Assembly: GCF_020141465.1 (NCBI RefSeq)
Contig: NZ_JAHSPD010000001.1
Coordinates: 2,400,374 to 2,464,373, forward strand
Origin: Roseovarius carneus
GTDB lineage: Bacteria; Pseudomonadota; Alphaproteobacteria; Rhodobacterales; Rhodobacteraceae
Reading direction: 5' to 3'
Length of the DNA: 64,000 nt
The translations under genes were made by a program, and so were the position numbers. Below the pieces are notes generated by a model. That model saw only the letters and a program-made list of their open reading frames with translations. It made no database searches and was not told the DNA's origin. Shown in pieces: positions 36,276 to 45,823 of this stretch (positions within the stretch are counted from its first letter, which is position 1; each line of letters opens with the position of its first letter).

Positions 36276-38747
36276 ATGGCGCAGATCTACACATGGTTGA
36301 TGCGGATCGCGGGGGCGTTGATCGCGCTTGGGCTGCTGGCGGTGCTCAGCCTTTATTTTCTGCTGTCACGCTCCCTTCCCGACTATGACGCAACGGTTGA
36401 GGTGCGCGGTCTCACAGCCCCCGTGGAGATCGTGCGCGACAATGCCAACGTACCGCATATCTTCGGGCAGGCCGAACAGGACGTGTTTTTCGGTCTCGGT
36501 TTTGCCCATGCGCAGGACCGCCTGTGGCAAATGACCGTGTTGCGGCGCACGGCGCAGGGGCGGCTCTCAGAGGTGTTCGGCCCCCGGACCCTCCCCATTG
36601 ATCGGCTGATGCGGCGCTTTGATATCTACACAGCCGCGCGCTCCTCGGTCGAGGCGCAGGACGCGGCCACCAAAGCCGCCCTTGAGGCCTATGCCGCCGG
36701 GGTGAACGCGCGCTTTGCCCAGATCAACGAGGACGCTCTGGGCCGTGGCGCACCGGAGATGTTTCTTTTCAACGCGCCGATCTCGCCTTGGGGGCCTGCG
36801 GATTCCATCGCGATTATCAAGTTGATGGCCGTGCAACTGTCGGCGCACCTGCCCCATGAGGTGTTGCGCGCGCGCACGGCGCTGATGCTCGACGATGACG
36901 CGCGGTTGCGCGATATTCTGCCCGATGCGCCCGGCACTGGCGTGGCGGCCCTGCCGGAATATGCGAGCTTCTTTGCGCCGGGCGCCCTGCCCCGCTTTAC
37001 CCAAACAGCCGAGATGATGCGCCACCCCCTGATGCCGGCACAGCCCCCGGCCCTCTCGGGGGCCTCCAATGTCTGGGCCGCAGCGCCATCGCGTTCGGCC
37101 GCCGGTGGCACGCTTTTGGCCAATGATCCGCATCTGGGCTTCACCGCCCCCGCGATCTGGTATCTTGCGCGGCTGGAGCTGGCCACAGGCGGTGTGATCG
37201 GGGCCACGATCCCCGGCGTGCCTGCCATTCTGGCCGGGCGTAGCGACAATCTGGGTTGGGGCATCACCTCGGCCAATCTCGATGATCAGGACGTGTTTAT
37301 CGAGCAGCTCAACCCCGACAACCCCGAAGAATACCGCGCGCAAAATGGCTACAAGCCGTTCACGACCCGCCGCTCCATCATTGAGATAGAGGGCGCGGAC
37401 CCCGTCACCATGACCCTGCGCTGGACCGAGAATGGCCCCGTCCTGCCCGGCACGCAATATGATCTGGCCGCCGTCACCCCGGCGGGCCATGTGGCCTCGC
37501 TCGCGTGGACAGCGCTCAGCCCACGCGACACCACCCTTAGCGCCGCAATCGCCCTGATGCGCGCGACCTCCGTGGAGCAGGCTCTGGCGGCGGGCGAGCG
37601 GTTCGTGGTACCGGCACAGAACCTCACTGTGGTGGATGGTGAGACGATCGCGATGAAGCTCGTGGGCGCCATGCCCCGCCGCACCGCCGCGCATGAAAGC
37701 GGGGGGCGGATGCCCAGCCGGGGCTGGATCTCGGACAACCGCTGGCAGGGGCGCTACCCCTATTCGGCCAACCCGGAGTTCATAGCGCCCGAAGGCGGTA
37801 TTCTGGGCAACACCAACAACAAGACGGTGGACCGGCCCTTCCCGCTGCATGTGAGCTATGTCTGGGGCGACACGCAACGCATCAACCGCTGGCAGCGTCT
37901 GATGCAATCGCGCGAGGTCCATACCCGCGACAGCTTTATCGAGGCGCAGCTTGATACGGTGAGCTTCACCGCGCGCTCGCTTCTCCCGCTGATCGGGGCA
38001 GATCTTTGGTTCACTGGCGAGAGCGCGCCCGAGGGCACGCCCCTGCGCCTGCGCCAAGAGGCGCTGACCCTTCTGGCCGATTGGAACGGCGAGATGAACG
38101 AGCACCGCCCCGAGCCACTGATCTATGCCGCGTGGCTGCGCGCGCTGGGTCAGCGTCTGGCACAGGACGAGTTGGGGCCCCTCGCGCCCGAATTCACCCA
38201 TCACGACCCGATCTTTATCGAGCGGGTCTACCGGGATGTGGAGGGGGCATCTGCGTGGTGCGATGTGCGCCAATCAAGCCCGGTGGAGACCTGCACCGAC
38301 ATCTCGCGGCTGGCGCTTGATGATGCGCTGGTGTGGATCACGGATCGGTATGGCACAGCGCTGGAATCGCTGCGCTGGGGCGATGCCCATGAGGCGACCC
38401 ATGATCACCCGGTTCTGGGCTCTGTCCCGGTACTGCGCTATTTCGTGAACATCCGCCAGAGCACCTCGGGCGGCGATAACACCCTCATGCGCGGGCGTAC
38501 CATCGGGACAGGCCCCAAGCCCTATCTGAACGTGCATGGCGCGGCTTACCGAGGCGTCTATGACTTCGCCGATCCCGGCAGCAGCGTGTTTGTCACCTCC
38601 ACCGGGCAATCGGGTCATTTCCTGAGCCGGCATTACGATGATATGGCCCAGCTTTGGCGGCGGGGAGAGTATATCCCCATGTCCCTCGATCCCGAGCTTG
38701 CCCGCGCAGCATCGGTCGGGGTGACAGTGCTACAACCCGCACCCTGA
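36276..38747 (+). CDS. Penicillin acylase-family N-terminal-nucleophile hydrolase
   Basis: 823-aa precursor. An N-terminal membrane anchor or signal (IAGALIALGLLAVLSLYFLLSRS) is followed by an alpha-chain with FGLGFAHAQDRLWQMTVLRRTAQGRLSEVFG. The autocleavage site is at S264 in SGASNVWAAAPSRS, where the beta-chain nucleophile would be exposed. The beta-chain contains LLANDPHLGFTAPAIWYLARLE, GVPAILAGRSDNLGWGITS and NKTVDRPFP. GGAG precedes the start. Substrates of this family include beta-lactam side chains, N-acyl homoserine lactones and other acyl amides; which applies here cannot be told from sequence. Confidence 0.9.
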   Translation: MAQIYTWLMRIAGALIALGLLAVLSLYFLLSRSLPDYDATVEVRGLTAPVEIVRDNANVPHIFGQAEQDVFFGLGFAHAQDRLWQMTVLRRTAQGRLSEVFGPRTLPIDRLMRRFDIYTAARSSVEAQDAATKAALEAYAAGVNARFAQINEDALGRGAPEMFLFNAPISPWGPADSIAIIKLMAVQLSAHLPHEVLRARTALMLDDDARLRDILPDAPGTGVAALPEYASFFAPGALPRFTQTAEMMRHPLMPAQPPALSGASNVWAAAPSRSAAGGTLLANDPHLGFTAPAIWYLARLELATGGVIGATIPGVPAILAGRSDNLGWGITSANLDDQDVFIEQLNPDNPEEYRAQNGYKPFTTRRSIIEIEGADPVTMTLRWTENGPVLPGTQYDLAAVTPAGHVASLAWTALSPRDTTLSAAIALMRATSVEQALAAGERFVVPAQNLTVVDGETIAMKLVGAMPRRTAAHESGGRMPSRGWISDNRWQGRYPYSANPEFIAPEGGILGNTNNKTVDRPFPLHVSYVWGDTQRINRWQRLMQSREVHTRDSFIEAQLDTVSFTARSLLPLIGADLWFTGESAPEGTPLRLRQEALTLLADWNGEMNEHRPEPLIYAAWLRALGQRLAQDELGPLAPEFTHHDPIFIERVYRDVEGASAWCDVRQSSPVETCTDISRLALDDALVWITDRYGTALESLRWGDAHEATHDHPVLGSVPVLRYFVNIRQSTSGGDNTLMRGRTIGTGPKPYLNVHGAAYRGVYDFADPGSSVFVTSTGQSGHFLSRHYDDMAQLWRRGEYIPMSLDPELARAASVGVTVLQPAP

Positions 38748-38751
38748 GGTG

Positions 38752-39663
38752 TCAGACCACCAACAGAACAAGATAGAGCACGTAGAGCGCAAAAAACATC
38801 GCCCCCGCCGGACGCCCCAGACGCCCGCGCAGAGCAAAGAGCCCTAAAAGGGCCGTCGCCCCCAGCATCACCCAAATGTCGAAGCCTGCGATCTGTGTCG
38901 GCACTTCGAGCGGAAGCACCAGCGCCGTGATGCCCAAAATTCCGAGGATATTGAAGATCCCACTCCCTAGAATATTGCCAAGCGCGATATCACCCTGCCC
39001 TTTGCGCGCCGCAATAAGCGATGTGGCAAGCTCGGGCAGCGACGTGCCTATGGCCACAATGGTCAGGCCAATCACCGCTTCTGACAGGCCCACGGCCCGC
39101 GCAAGATCCGTGGCCCCAATAACAAGCGCATACGCGCCGCCGATGATCAGCACCAAACCCGCAAGCACCCCTAATAGCGAGGTCCAAAGAGCCCCGGATT
39201 TTGGCGTAATCTCCTCCTGCACATCATCACCGCGACGCAGCGCAAGGATAAGATAGAGGATCAAACCCGCCACACAAAAAACGCCTGCAATACGCCCCAC
39301 CCCGCCGCTGAGCACGAGGGCTGTGCAGAAAAGGCTCGCCAGCGCCAGCGTCACCCCATCGCGCAACATGCTGCCGCGCGGCAGCATCATCGGCGCAATC
39401 AGCGCCGAAAGCCCAAGTATGAGAAGGATGTTGCCGATATTGCTGCCCACCACATTGCCAAGGGCGATGTCGGGCGCTCCGCGAAGGGCGGCGCTGAGGC
39501 TCGCCGCAAGTTCGGGTGCGGAGGTGCCGAACCCCACCAGGGTAAGGCCGATCACGAAGGGCGAAAGCCCTGCGCGCGACGCCATAGCGACCGAGCCACG
39601 CACCAAAAGCTCGCCCCCTGCCAGAAGGCCGACCAAACCAATCGCGATGTAGAGACTATCCAT
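38752..39663 (-). CDS. Calcium/sodium antiporter (YrbG/CaCA family)
   Basis: 303-aa inner-membrane protein with about 10 helices in two inverted halves. The alpha-1 repeat [21 protein letters not shown] and alpha-2 repeat [20 protein letters not shown] form the cation-binding centre, each followed by a GNxxGSNIxN-type segment ([25 protein letters not shown]). The start at 39663 ([20 protein letters not shown]) was preferred to an ATG 20 codons earlier because it begins directly before helix 1. It converges with the acylase gene, 4 bases away. Confidence 0.92.
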   Translation of the reverse strand: MDSLYIAIGLVGLLAGGELLVRGSVAMASRAGLSPFVIGLTLVGFGTSAPELAASLSAALRGAPDIALGNVVGSNIGNILLILGLSALIAPMMLPRGSMLRDGVTLALASLFCTALVLSGGVGRIAGVFCVAGLILYLILALRRGDDVQEEITPKSGALWTSLLGVLAGLVLIIGGAYALVIGATDLARAVGLSEAVIGLTIVAIGTSLPELATSLIAARKGQGDIALGNILGSGIFNILGILGITALVLPLEVPTQIAGFDIWVMLGATALLGLFALRGRLGRPAGAMFFALYVLYLVLLVV

Positions 39664-39755
39664 ATCCGTGTCCAAGGGCCCTGTAAGGCGGGCCACCCTT
39701 GCGCCATAGCGCTTGAGATACATGGGCGCTGACCGAAGTCATTGCAATGCGGTGA

Positions 39756-41033
39756 TCAGCCGAGCGCTGCAAACTCGGACGCTTGCCGTAAGGACCAGCG
39801 CACCTCAAGGGTGAAGCCCGTCTCGGTTTGCGTTTCGTGCTCAACCAGACCGCGCTCAAAGAGCCATGCCCGCTGACGCCCCGCAGCAAAGGCCAGCTCG
39901 ACCGTCTCATTGCGCATCTCGGTCGCGAGCGCCTCTGCTATCCGCTCCACAAACGCCTGCATCCCTTCGCCCGTGACGGATGACAGGGCTTGCACGTCGT
40001 CCATCCGCTCGGCGCGCGCGATCGCGGCGGCGCGGTCATCATCGCTCAGAAGATCAATCTTGTTCCAAATCTCGATGCGCGGCGTATCCTCGGCCACATT
40101 CAGCCCTTCGAGGATCGCCTCCACGTCGCGCTTCTGCGCCTCGGTCTCGGGATGCGCGATATCGCGAACATGGCAGATCAGATCGGCGCTCAGCACCTCC
40201 TCCAGCGTGGCGCGGAAGGCCGCGACAAGCTCGGTCGGCAGATCAGAGATGAAGCCCACCGTGTCGCTCAGGATCACCTCGGGCCCGCCACCGGGCAGCG
40301 CGATGCGCCGCATCGTGGGATCGAGCGTCGCAAAGAGCATGTCCTTGGCCATCACCTCGGCCCCTGTGAGGTGGTTGAAGAGCGTTGATTTCCCGGCATT
40401 GGTATAGCCCACGAGGGCCACAATCGGAAACGGCACCTTGGCGCGCGCGGCGCGGTGCAGGGTGCGGGTTTTCACGACCTTCTCAAGCTGACGGCGCAAA
40501 CGCACCAGTTGCAGATCAATCGCGCGGCGGTCCGCCTCGATCTGCGTCTCGCCGGGGCCGCCGACAAAACCAAGCCCGCCGCGCTGCCGCTCAAGGTGAG
40601 TCCACGCCCGCACGAGGCGCGTGCGTTGATAGCTGAGCGCGGCCATCTCGACCTGCAAAACGCCTTCGCGGGTTGCGGCACGGTCCGAGAAAATCTCAAG
40701 GATCAGCCCGGTGCGGTCCAGAAGCTTCACGCCCCATTCTTTCTCAAGGTTGCGCTGCTGCACGGGCGTCACGGGGCCGTCTATGAGGACCAGCTCGACC
40801 TCGGCCTCCTCAAAGACGGTCTTCAGCTCGGCAATCTTGCCCTTGCCAAAAAGCATGCCGGGATGGGCGCGTTGCAACCGAACGATCTGCGCGCCACATG
40901 GCTCAAGCCCCGGTAGCGCATGAGCAAGCGAGACCGCCTCTTCCAAGGCCAGTTCGGGCGCACGTCTGTCGCCTACACCGTAAATATCGGGATGCAGCAC
41001 CCACGCGCGGGTGCGCATGGGATCATGACCCAT
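39756..41033 (-). CDS. hflX: GTPase HflX
   Basis: 425-aa ribosome-associated GTPase. The N-terminal HflX domain (LVLIDGPVTPVQQRNLEKEWG; DRAATREGVLQVEMAAL; GGLGFVGGPGETQIEADRR) is followed by the G domain with P-loop LVGYTNAGKSTLFN, switch II LSDTVGFISDLP and NKID. HflX splits stalled or stressed 70S ribosomes. Its ATG at 41033 overlaps the hfq stop (TGATG), the classic hfq-hflX coupling. It is the last gene of the long minus-strand operon. Confidence 0.96.
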   Translation of the reverse strand: MGHDPMRTRAWVLHPDIYGVGDRRAPELALEEAVSLAHALPGLEPCGAQIVRLQRAHPGMLFGKGKIAELKTVFEEAEVELVLIDGPVTPVQQRNLEKEWGVKLLDRTGLILEIFSDRAATREGVLQVEMAALSYQRTRLVRAWTHLERQRGGLGFVGGPGETQIEADRRAIDLQLVRLRRQLEKVVKTRTLHRAARAKVPFPIVALVGYTNAGKSTLFNHLTGAEVMAKDMLFATLDPTMRRIALPGGGPEVILSDTVGFISDLPTELVAAFRATLEEVLSADLICHVRDIAHPETEAQKRDVEAILEGLNVAEDTPRIEIWNKIDLLSDDDRAAAIARAERMDDVQALSSVTGEGMQAFVERIAEALATEMRNETVELAFAAGRQRAWLFERGLVEHETQTETGFTLEVRWSLRQASEFAALG

Positions 41034-41272
41034 CACGCGGGATCGTCACCGTCATAAAGGTTGATAGGCTGGCTTGGCATGATCGTGGAGACCGCATGTT
41101 TATACACCAGCTGGCTTTGGCCATCACGGCGCAGAAGGATGCAGAAATTGTCGAACCAAGTGATCACACCTTGCAATTTCACACCATTGATCAAGAACAC
41201 CGTGACAGGCGTTTTTGTCTTGCGCACTTGGTTGAGAAACGCGTCCTGAAGATTTTGACGATCAGAAGCCAT
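41033..41272 (-). CDS. hfq: RNA chaperone Hfq
   Basis: 79-aa Sm-like protein that pairs small RNAs with mRNAs. Sm1 motif region [29 protein letters not shown] with Gln8-type residues, then [26 protein letters not shown] carrying the YKHA Sm2 signature. The short C-terminal tail ([15 protein letters not shown]) is normal for Rhodobacteraceae. It lies between trkH and hflX. Its presence is relevant to the candidate small RNAs elsewhere in the window. Confidence 0.98.
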   Translation of the reverse strand: MASDRQNLQDAFLNQVRKTKTPVTVFLINGVKLQGVITWFDNFCILLRRDGQSQLVYKHAVSTIMPSQPINLYDGDDPA

Positions 41273-41401
41273 TTGTCCCTAAAGCCTTTTTTTATTATTC
41301 GCGCCGCGGACCGGCACGCCTTGCGCAGCACTATGCAGGGCAAGGTTGGCAGTTTCCAGCCCTAATTTCAACTGATCGGGCGGGTGTGCGCTTGCGCCAC
41401 G

Positions 41402-42901
41402 TCAGTCGCGCCACAGACCCGGATTGAGCAGGGCGATGATCGCCAGCAATTCCAGCCGCCCCAGAACCATGCCCGCGCAGAGCACCAGCTTGGCCCCCGG
41501 CGCCAAGAGCGCCAGCATGATAGGCGCATCCCCCGCCACCTGTGTGAGCGGCCCCGTGGTCGAGAGCGCCGCGATCGACAGGATAATCGCCTCCTCGAAG
41601 CCCACACCAAGCGCGGCAAGAATCACCGTCAAAGCGGCAAGGCTCAGCGCGAAGAGCATGAAGAACACCCACGCCACAAACGCACCCTGACGGCGGATGC
41701 GGCGGCTGCGCGCGCCTTTGCGACCTACGGAGGACGGATGGACAAGCCGCTCCATCTCGCGCTGCCCATTGAGGTAGAGCGCATAGACCCGCAAGAGCTT
41801 CACCCCGCCCGCCGTGGTGGCCACCCCGCCCCCCACAAGGGCGAGGCCGAGCAGGATCAACCCCGGCGTGCCAAGCCCTGACCAGCCCTGCGCCTCGGGC
41901 CAATAGGCGCTTTGAAAGCCGGTGGTGCTGAGAAAGGACATGACGCTGAACATGCCCCCCCAAAGCGCCTTGAGCGCGGTCGGGATATCCTCGGCCAATG
42001 TGTCGTCCCACGCGCCGATCCAGTGCCGCGAGAAGAGCAAAAGCGGCACGCCGATCACCAAGCCTACGCCTAGGCGAAACTCGGGGTCGTTCCAGACGCC
42101 GGGGCGCGCGGTCGTGATCGTGTCCGTCGAGAAGGTCAGCCGCGACAGCGCGAAGAACATGAAGAAAAAGATCACGATCTCGCCCCCCACCCCGGAGCCT
42201 GCATTCTGCACCCCGCCCACGGCGGAAATGCCGCTGGTGGAGAGGGTCGACATCGCATGGATCAACGCCACAAGCGGGCGGTCGCCCCCCACCGTCAGCA
42301 TCAACCACAACACCCCCGTGAGGCCAATATAGATGGGGGCCAGCGTGCGGGCGGCACTGGCCATGCGCCGGCCCGTATGGGCGCGTTCAAACCGGTCGAG
42401 CCGCCCCTCACCCTGCCCCGGCTCTGCCGAGGCTGTCACCTCAAACCCGCCAAGGTTCAGCGGCGCCAGAACCGCAAGGGCCGCCACCCAAATCAAAAGC
42501 CCCCCGGCCCAGCCGACCATACCGCGCCACAGATGCAGGCTATCCGGCAGGCGGCGCGGTGTGTCAAACATGGTCGCGCCCGTGGTGGTTAAGCTCGACA
42601 CCATCTCGAAATAGGCGTTGAGAAAGCTGGTGGTACGCAGCCCTTCGTAAAATGGGATGGCAAGAAAAACCGGCAGCGCTGCAAAGGCCAGAAAGAGCGA
42701 CAGAAGATTGCTGAGATCCGAGCTTTCGCGCTGCTTTTGGTTGCTGATCGCCACCGCGATGGCCCCGATAAGCACCAACCCCAAGACGCCGCTATAGGCA
42801 AAGGCGCGCGATACGGTGTGATCCTCACGCAAAAGCGCGTGCAACGCGGGCACAAACATCGCCGCCGCCGCAAAAGCCGCAAGGATCAGGATCAGCGGCA
42901 T
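41402..42901 (-). CDS. trkH: Trk potassium uptake system membrane subunit TrkH
   Basis: 499-aa channel-like K+ transporter with four pore loops, visible as the selectivity segments SSLTTTGATMFD, STLSTSGISAVGG, SFLSTTGFQSAYW and AALSTTGPLTQVAG. The start was placed at the ATG 42901, 25 bases after trkA, where the first helix begins; a longer frame would run back into trkA. It works with the gating ring TrkA encoded just upstream. Confidence 0.94.
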   Translation of the reverse strand: MPLILILAAFAAAAMFVPALHALLREDHTVSRAFAYSGVLGLVLIGAIAVAISNQKQRESSDLSNLLSLFLAFAALPVFLAIPFYEGLRTTSFLNAYFEMVSSLTTTGATMFDTPRRLPDSLHLWRGMVGWAGGLLIWVAALAVLAPLNLGGFEVTASAEPGQGEGRLDRFERAHTGRRMASAARTLAPIYIGLTGVLWLMLTVGGDRPLVALIHAMSTLSTSGISAVGGVQNAGSGVGGEIVIFFFMFFALSRLTFSTDTITTARPGVWNDPEFRLGVGLVIGVPLLLFSRHWIGAWDDTLAEDIPTALKALWGGMFSVMSFLSTTGFQSAYWPEAQGWSGLGTPGLILLGLALVGGGVATTAGGVKLLRVYALYLNGQREMERLVHPSSVGRKGARSRRIRRQGAFVAWVFFMLFALSLAALTVILAALGVGFEEAIILSIAALSTTGPLTQVAGDAPIMLALLAPGAKLVLCAGMVLGRLELLAIIALLNPGLWRD

Positions 42902-42926
42902 CTCGGCGCGCTGGCCGGGAATGTCC

Positions 42927-44303
42927 CTAGAAGAAATCAATCGAGACCTGAAGCAGTTGCTCCACCTGCGCCACATCAGCGGCCATGGCGAAGATGACGA
43001 TCACATCGCCCTCCTCGATCCGCAGGCTGCCGGTGGGTTTGTGGATCACCTTGCCCTTTTGCACCGCGCCCACAAGGACGCCCTCGGGAAAGTCGATATC
43101 GCGGATCTGGCTGCCTGCGATGGAGGAGGTGGACATCACCTGCGCCTCGATCACCTCGGCCTCGGCATCGCCGATGGAATAGACGCCACGCACCCGCCCA
43201 TGCCGGATATGGCGCAGAATGGAGCTGACGGTGGTGGCGCGCGGATTGATATAGGCATCCACACCAATGGGCTCCAGCAGCGGGATCAGCGTGGGGTCGT
43301 TGATGAGCGCGATGGCGAAGGGGCAGCCCTCGGATTTCGCGCGCACGGCGGCCAGAAGGTTGGTCTTGTCGTCATCCGTCACGGCCAAAACTGCATCGGC
43401 GCGGGCAATCCCCGCCTCGGCCAAAAGGGCGCTATCCAACGCATCACCATTCAGCACGATGGTCCGCTCCAAAGCGTCCGCGGCCTTCTCGGCATGGGCG
43501 CGGCTGCGTTCAATAACCTTGGCGCGGATACGCCTGCCGCTTTGCTCTAGCTTGCGGGCCACTGTGAGGCCCACATTGCCACCGCCAAGGATCACGACAC
43601 GCTCTTGTTTGGGGGATTTCTTGCCGAACACCTCCAGCGTGCGCGGGATATCCTCATCGGGAGAAAAGATATAGCATTCATCCCCGGCAAAAAGCTGATC
43701 GCCCGCTTCAGGCGCAAAAAGTCGCCCCTCGCGCCGCACGGCCAGAACGACCACACGCAAGGTGGAGAAAAGATCACTGAGCTGACGCAAGGGTGTGTTG
43801 AGCACCGGGCAATCATCGGCCAGGCGGATCCCCATAAGCTTTGCCGCCCCACCCAGAAACGTCTCGGTATCAAAGGCGGCGGGCGCGGCAAGCCGCTGCA
43901 ACGCGGCCTCTGCCACTTCAAGCTCGGGGCTGATCACCACATCAATCGGCATGTGATCGCGGCGGTAGAGGTCGGAATAGATCGCGTCGAGATAGGACTG
44001 ACTGCGCAGCCGGGCGATCTTGCGATTGATGGCAAAGACCGAATGGGCCACTTGACAGGTGACCATGTTCACCTCGTCGGAATGAGTCGCGGCGATGATC
44101 ATATCGGCGTCGCGCGCGCCCGCCCGGTCCAGCACATCGGGATAGCTCGCAAACCCCGCGAGGCCTTGCACATCCAGCGTATCCGTGGCTCTGCGCACCA
44201 GATCGGGATTGCTGTCCACAACCGTCACATCGTTACGCTCACCCGAGAGGTGACGCGCGATTTGCCAGCCAACCTGTCCCGCGCCGCAAATGATGACTTT
44301 CAT
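42927..44303 (-). CDS. trkA: Trk system potassium-binding regulator TrkA
   Basis: 458-aa cytoplasmic protein with two tandem RCK modules. Rossmann fold 1 is KVIICGAGQVGWQIARHLS with the acidic VVDSNPD; Rossmann fold 2 is VVILGGGNVGLTVARKLEQ. Each is followed by a TrkA-C domain. NAD(H) or nucleotide binding gates TrkH. Its linkage to ntrX upstream and trkH downstream is conserved in alphaproteobacteria. A 106-bp gap separates it from ntrX, so a separate promoter is possible. Confidence 0.96.
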   Translation of the reverse strand: MKVIICGAGQVGWQIARHLSGERNDVTVVDSNPDLVRRATDTLDVQGLAGFASYPDVLDRAGARDADMIIAATHSDEVNMVTCQVAHSVFAINRKIARLRSQSYLDAIYSDLYRRDHMPIDVVISPELEVAEAALQRLAAPAAFDTETFLGGAAKLMGIRLADDCPVLNTPLRQLSDLFSTLRVVVLAVRREGRLFAPEAGDQLFAGDECYIFSPDEDIPRTLEVFGKKSPKQERVVILGGGNVGLTVARKLEQSGRRIRAKVIERSRAHAEKAADALERTIVLNGDALDSALLAEAGIARADAVLAVTDDDKTNLLAAVRAKSEGCPFAIALINDPTLIPLLEPIGVDAYINPRATTVSSILRHIRHGRVRGVYSIGDAEAEVIEAQVMSTSSIAGSQIRDIDFPEGVLVGAVQKGKVIHKPTGSLRIEEGDVIVIFAMAADVAQVEQLLQVSIDFF

Positions 44304-44409
44304 ACCGCCTCGCCCCGCATGGCCGTTTTTAGAGGCGGCTTGCCGCCCCCGCTATCAGCCCCCGTGCATGGCAGAGCGGCCCTGCGCGGTCAAATCAATT
44401 CAGCCGCGC

Positions 44410-45816
44410 TCAGCCTGCCACAAACCCTGCCACTTTGGCCACCCGCGCACCCGATTTAGCCGAGGTGACAACCCCCAGAGATTTCAGCTTACGGTGCAGC
44501 GCGCTGCGCTCCATCCCGACAAATTCGGCGGTGCGGCTGATATTGCCGCCAAAGCGGTTGATCTGCGTCAAAAGGTATTCACGCTCAAACGCCTCACGCG
44601 CCTCCCTGAGCGGCATAGTGGCTAGCGCACCAGACAACACCACGCGCCCATCCTCGTGGGCTGCATCGCTTTCGCCCGGAAGCTCGGCCGCGTCGATCTC
44701 GCCTGCGCCATCGCCCAAGATCAGCACCCGCTCAATCATGTTGCGCAACTGGCGCACATTGCCAGGCCATGTCATCGTCTGCAAAAGCGCGTTGGCCTCA
44801 CCGCTCAGGCTGCGCAAGGGCAGGCCTTGGGTCTTGTTGAACATGTCGATGAAATAAGTGGCCAAAAGCGGGATATCATCGCGCCGCTCCTCCAGTGATG
44901 GCACAGCGATCGGCACCACATTGAGCCTGTGGAAGAGTTCGCGCCGGAACGTGCCTTGGGTGATGGCATCCTCCAAATCGCGGCTGGTGGAGCTGATCAC
45001 CCGCAGATCGACCTGCACCTTGTCCGAGCCGCCCACGCGCAGGAATTGCTGATCGACCAGCACGCGCAGAATCTTGGATTGCGTGCCCGGCGGCATATCC
45101 GCCACCTCGTCAAAATAGATCACGCCTCCATTGGCCTCTTCCAGAAGACCCGGCTCCACGCCGCGCTCCTCGCTTTCGCGACCAAAGAGGACCTCCTCCA
45201 TCCGCTCCGCCTCGACCGAGGCACAGCCGACGGAGACGAACGGCGCATCCGCCCGGTTTGAGTTCACATGGATATAGCGCGCGGCCAGTTCCTTGCCGCT
45301 GCCAGCAGGCCCCGAAAGCATCACGCGACCATTGGACCGTGTGACCTTGTCAAGCTGGCTCACCAATGCGCGGAAAACGCTGCTTTCACCCAGCATATCA
45401 GCGGGGCCAGTGTCGCGGCGCTTCAGGCTTTGGTTCTCGCGGCGCAGACGGCTTGTTTCCATACCGCGCCGGATCACCACCATCAACTGTTCAATGTTGA
45501 AGGGCTTCTCAATGAAATCATAGGCTCCCTGCTTGATGGCGGCGACAGCTATCTCGATATTGCCATGGCCCGAGATGATGACGACCGGCACATCCGGGTA
45601 GTCGCGCTTGACCGCCTTGAGAATATCGATCCCGTCCATATTGCTGTCTTTGAGCCAGATATCGAGCACCAGAAGCGCCGGGGGCTGCTCGGAAATTGCG
45701 GCCATCGCCTCGTCGGAATTCCCGGCAAGACGGGTGGTATAGCCCTCGTCCTGCAAAATATCCGAGATCAGCTCACGGATGTCGCGTTCATCGTCCACAA
45801 TCAGAATATCACTCAT
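44410..45816 (-). CDS. ntrX: Nitrogen regulation response regulator NtrX, lacking the GAFTGA loop
   Basis: 468-aa regulator: receiver with D52 (LLVLDIWLKDS), AAA+ domain with Walker A GPAGSGKE (169-176) and Walker B VIYFDEVADMP, arginine-finger region RRELFHRLNVVPI, and a C-terminal Fis-type helix-turn-helix (GNISRTAEFVGMERSALHRKLKSLG). Where sigma-54 activators have GAFTGA, this protein reads VLFGRESEERGVEPGLLEEANGG, so the sigma-54 contact loop is missing. It starts 7 bases after ntrY. It probably controls envelope, respiration or nitrogen genes without sigma-54, as inferred for relatives. Confidence 0.95.
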   Translation of the reverse strand: MSDILIVDDERDIRELISDILQDEGYTTRLAGNSDEAMAAISEQPPALLVLDIWLKDSNMDGIDILKAVKRDYPDVPVVIISGHGNIEIAVAAIKQGAYDFIEKPFNIEQLMVVIRRGMETSRLRRENQSLKRRDTGPADMLGESSVFRALVSQLDKVTRSNGRVMLSGPAGSGKELAARYIHVNSNRADAPFVSVGCASVEAERMEEVLFGRESEERGVEPGLLEEANGGVIYFDEVADMPPGTQSKILRVLVDQQFLRVGGSDKVQVDLRVISSTSRDLEDAITQGTFRRELFHRLNVVPIAVPSLEERRDDIPLLATYFIDMFNKTQGLPLRSLSGEANALLQTMTWPGNVRQLRNMIERVLILGDGAGEIDAAELPGESDAAHEDGRVVLSGALATMPLREAREAFEREYLLTQINRFGGNISRTAEFVGMERSALHRKLKSLGVVTSAKSGARVAKVAGFVAG

Positions 45817-45823
45817 AAGGTCC

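Noticed and set aside
36567-38273. 568-codon minus-strand frame inside the penicillin acylase gene
   Set aside because: Antisense to the conserved acylase with intact catalytic motifs; no motif or ribosome site of its own.
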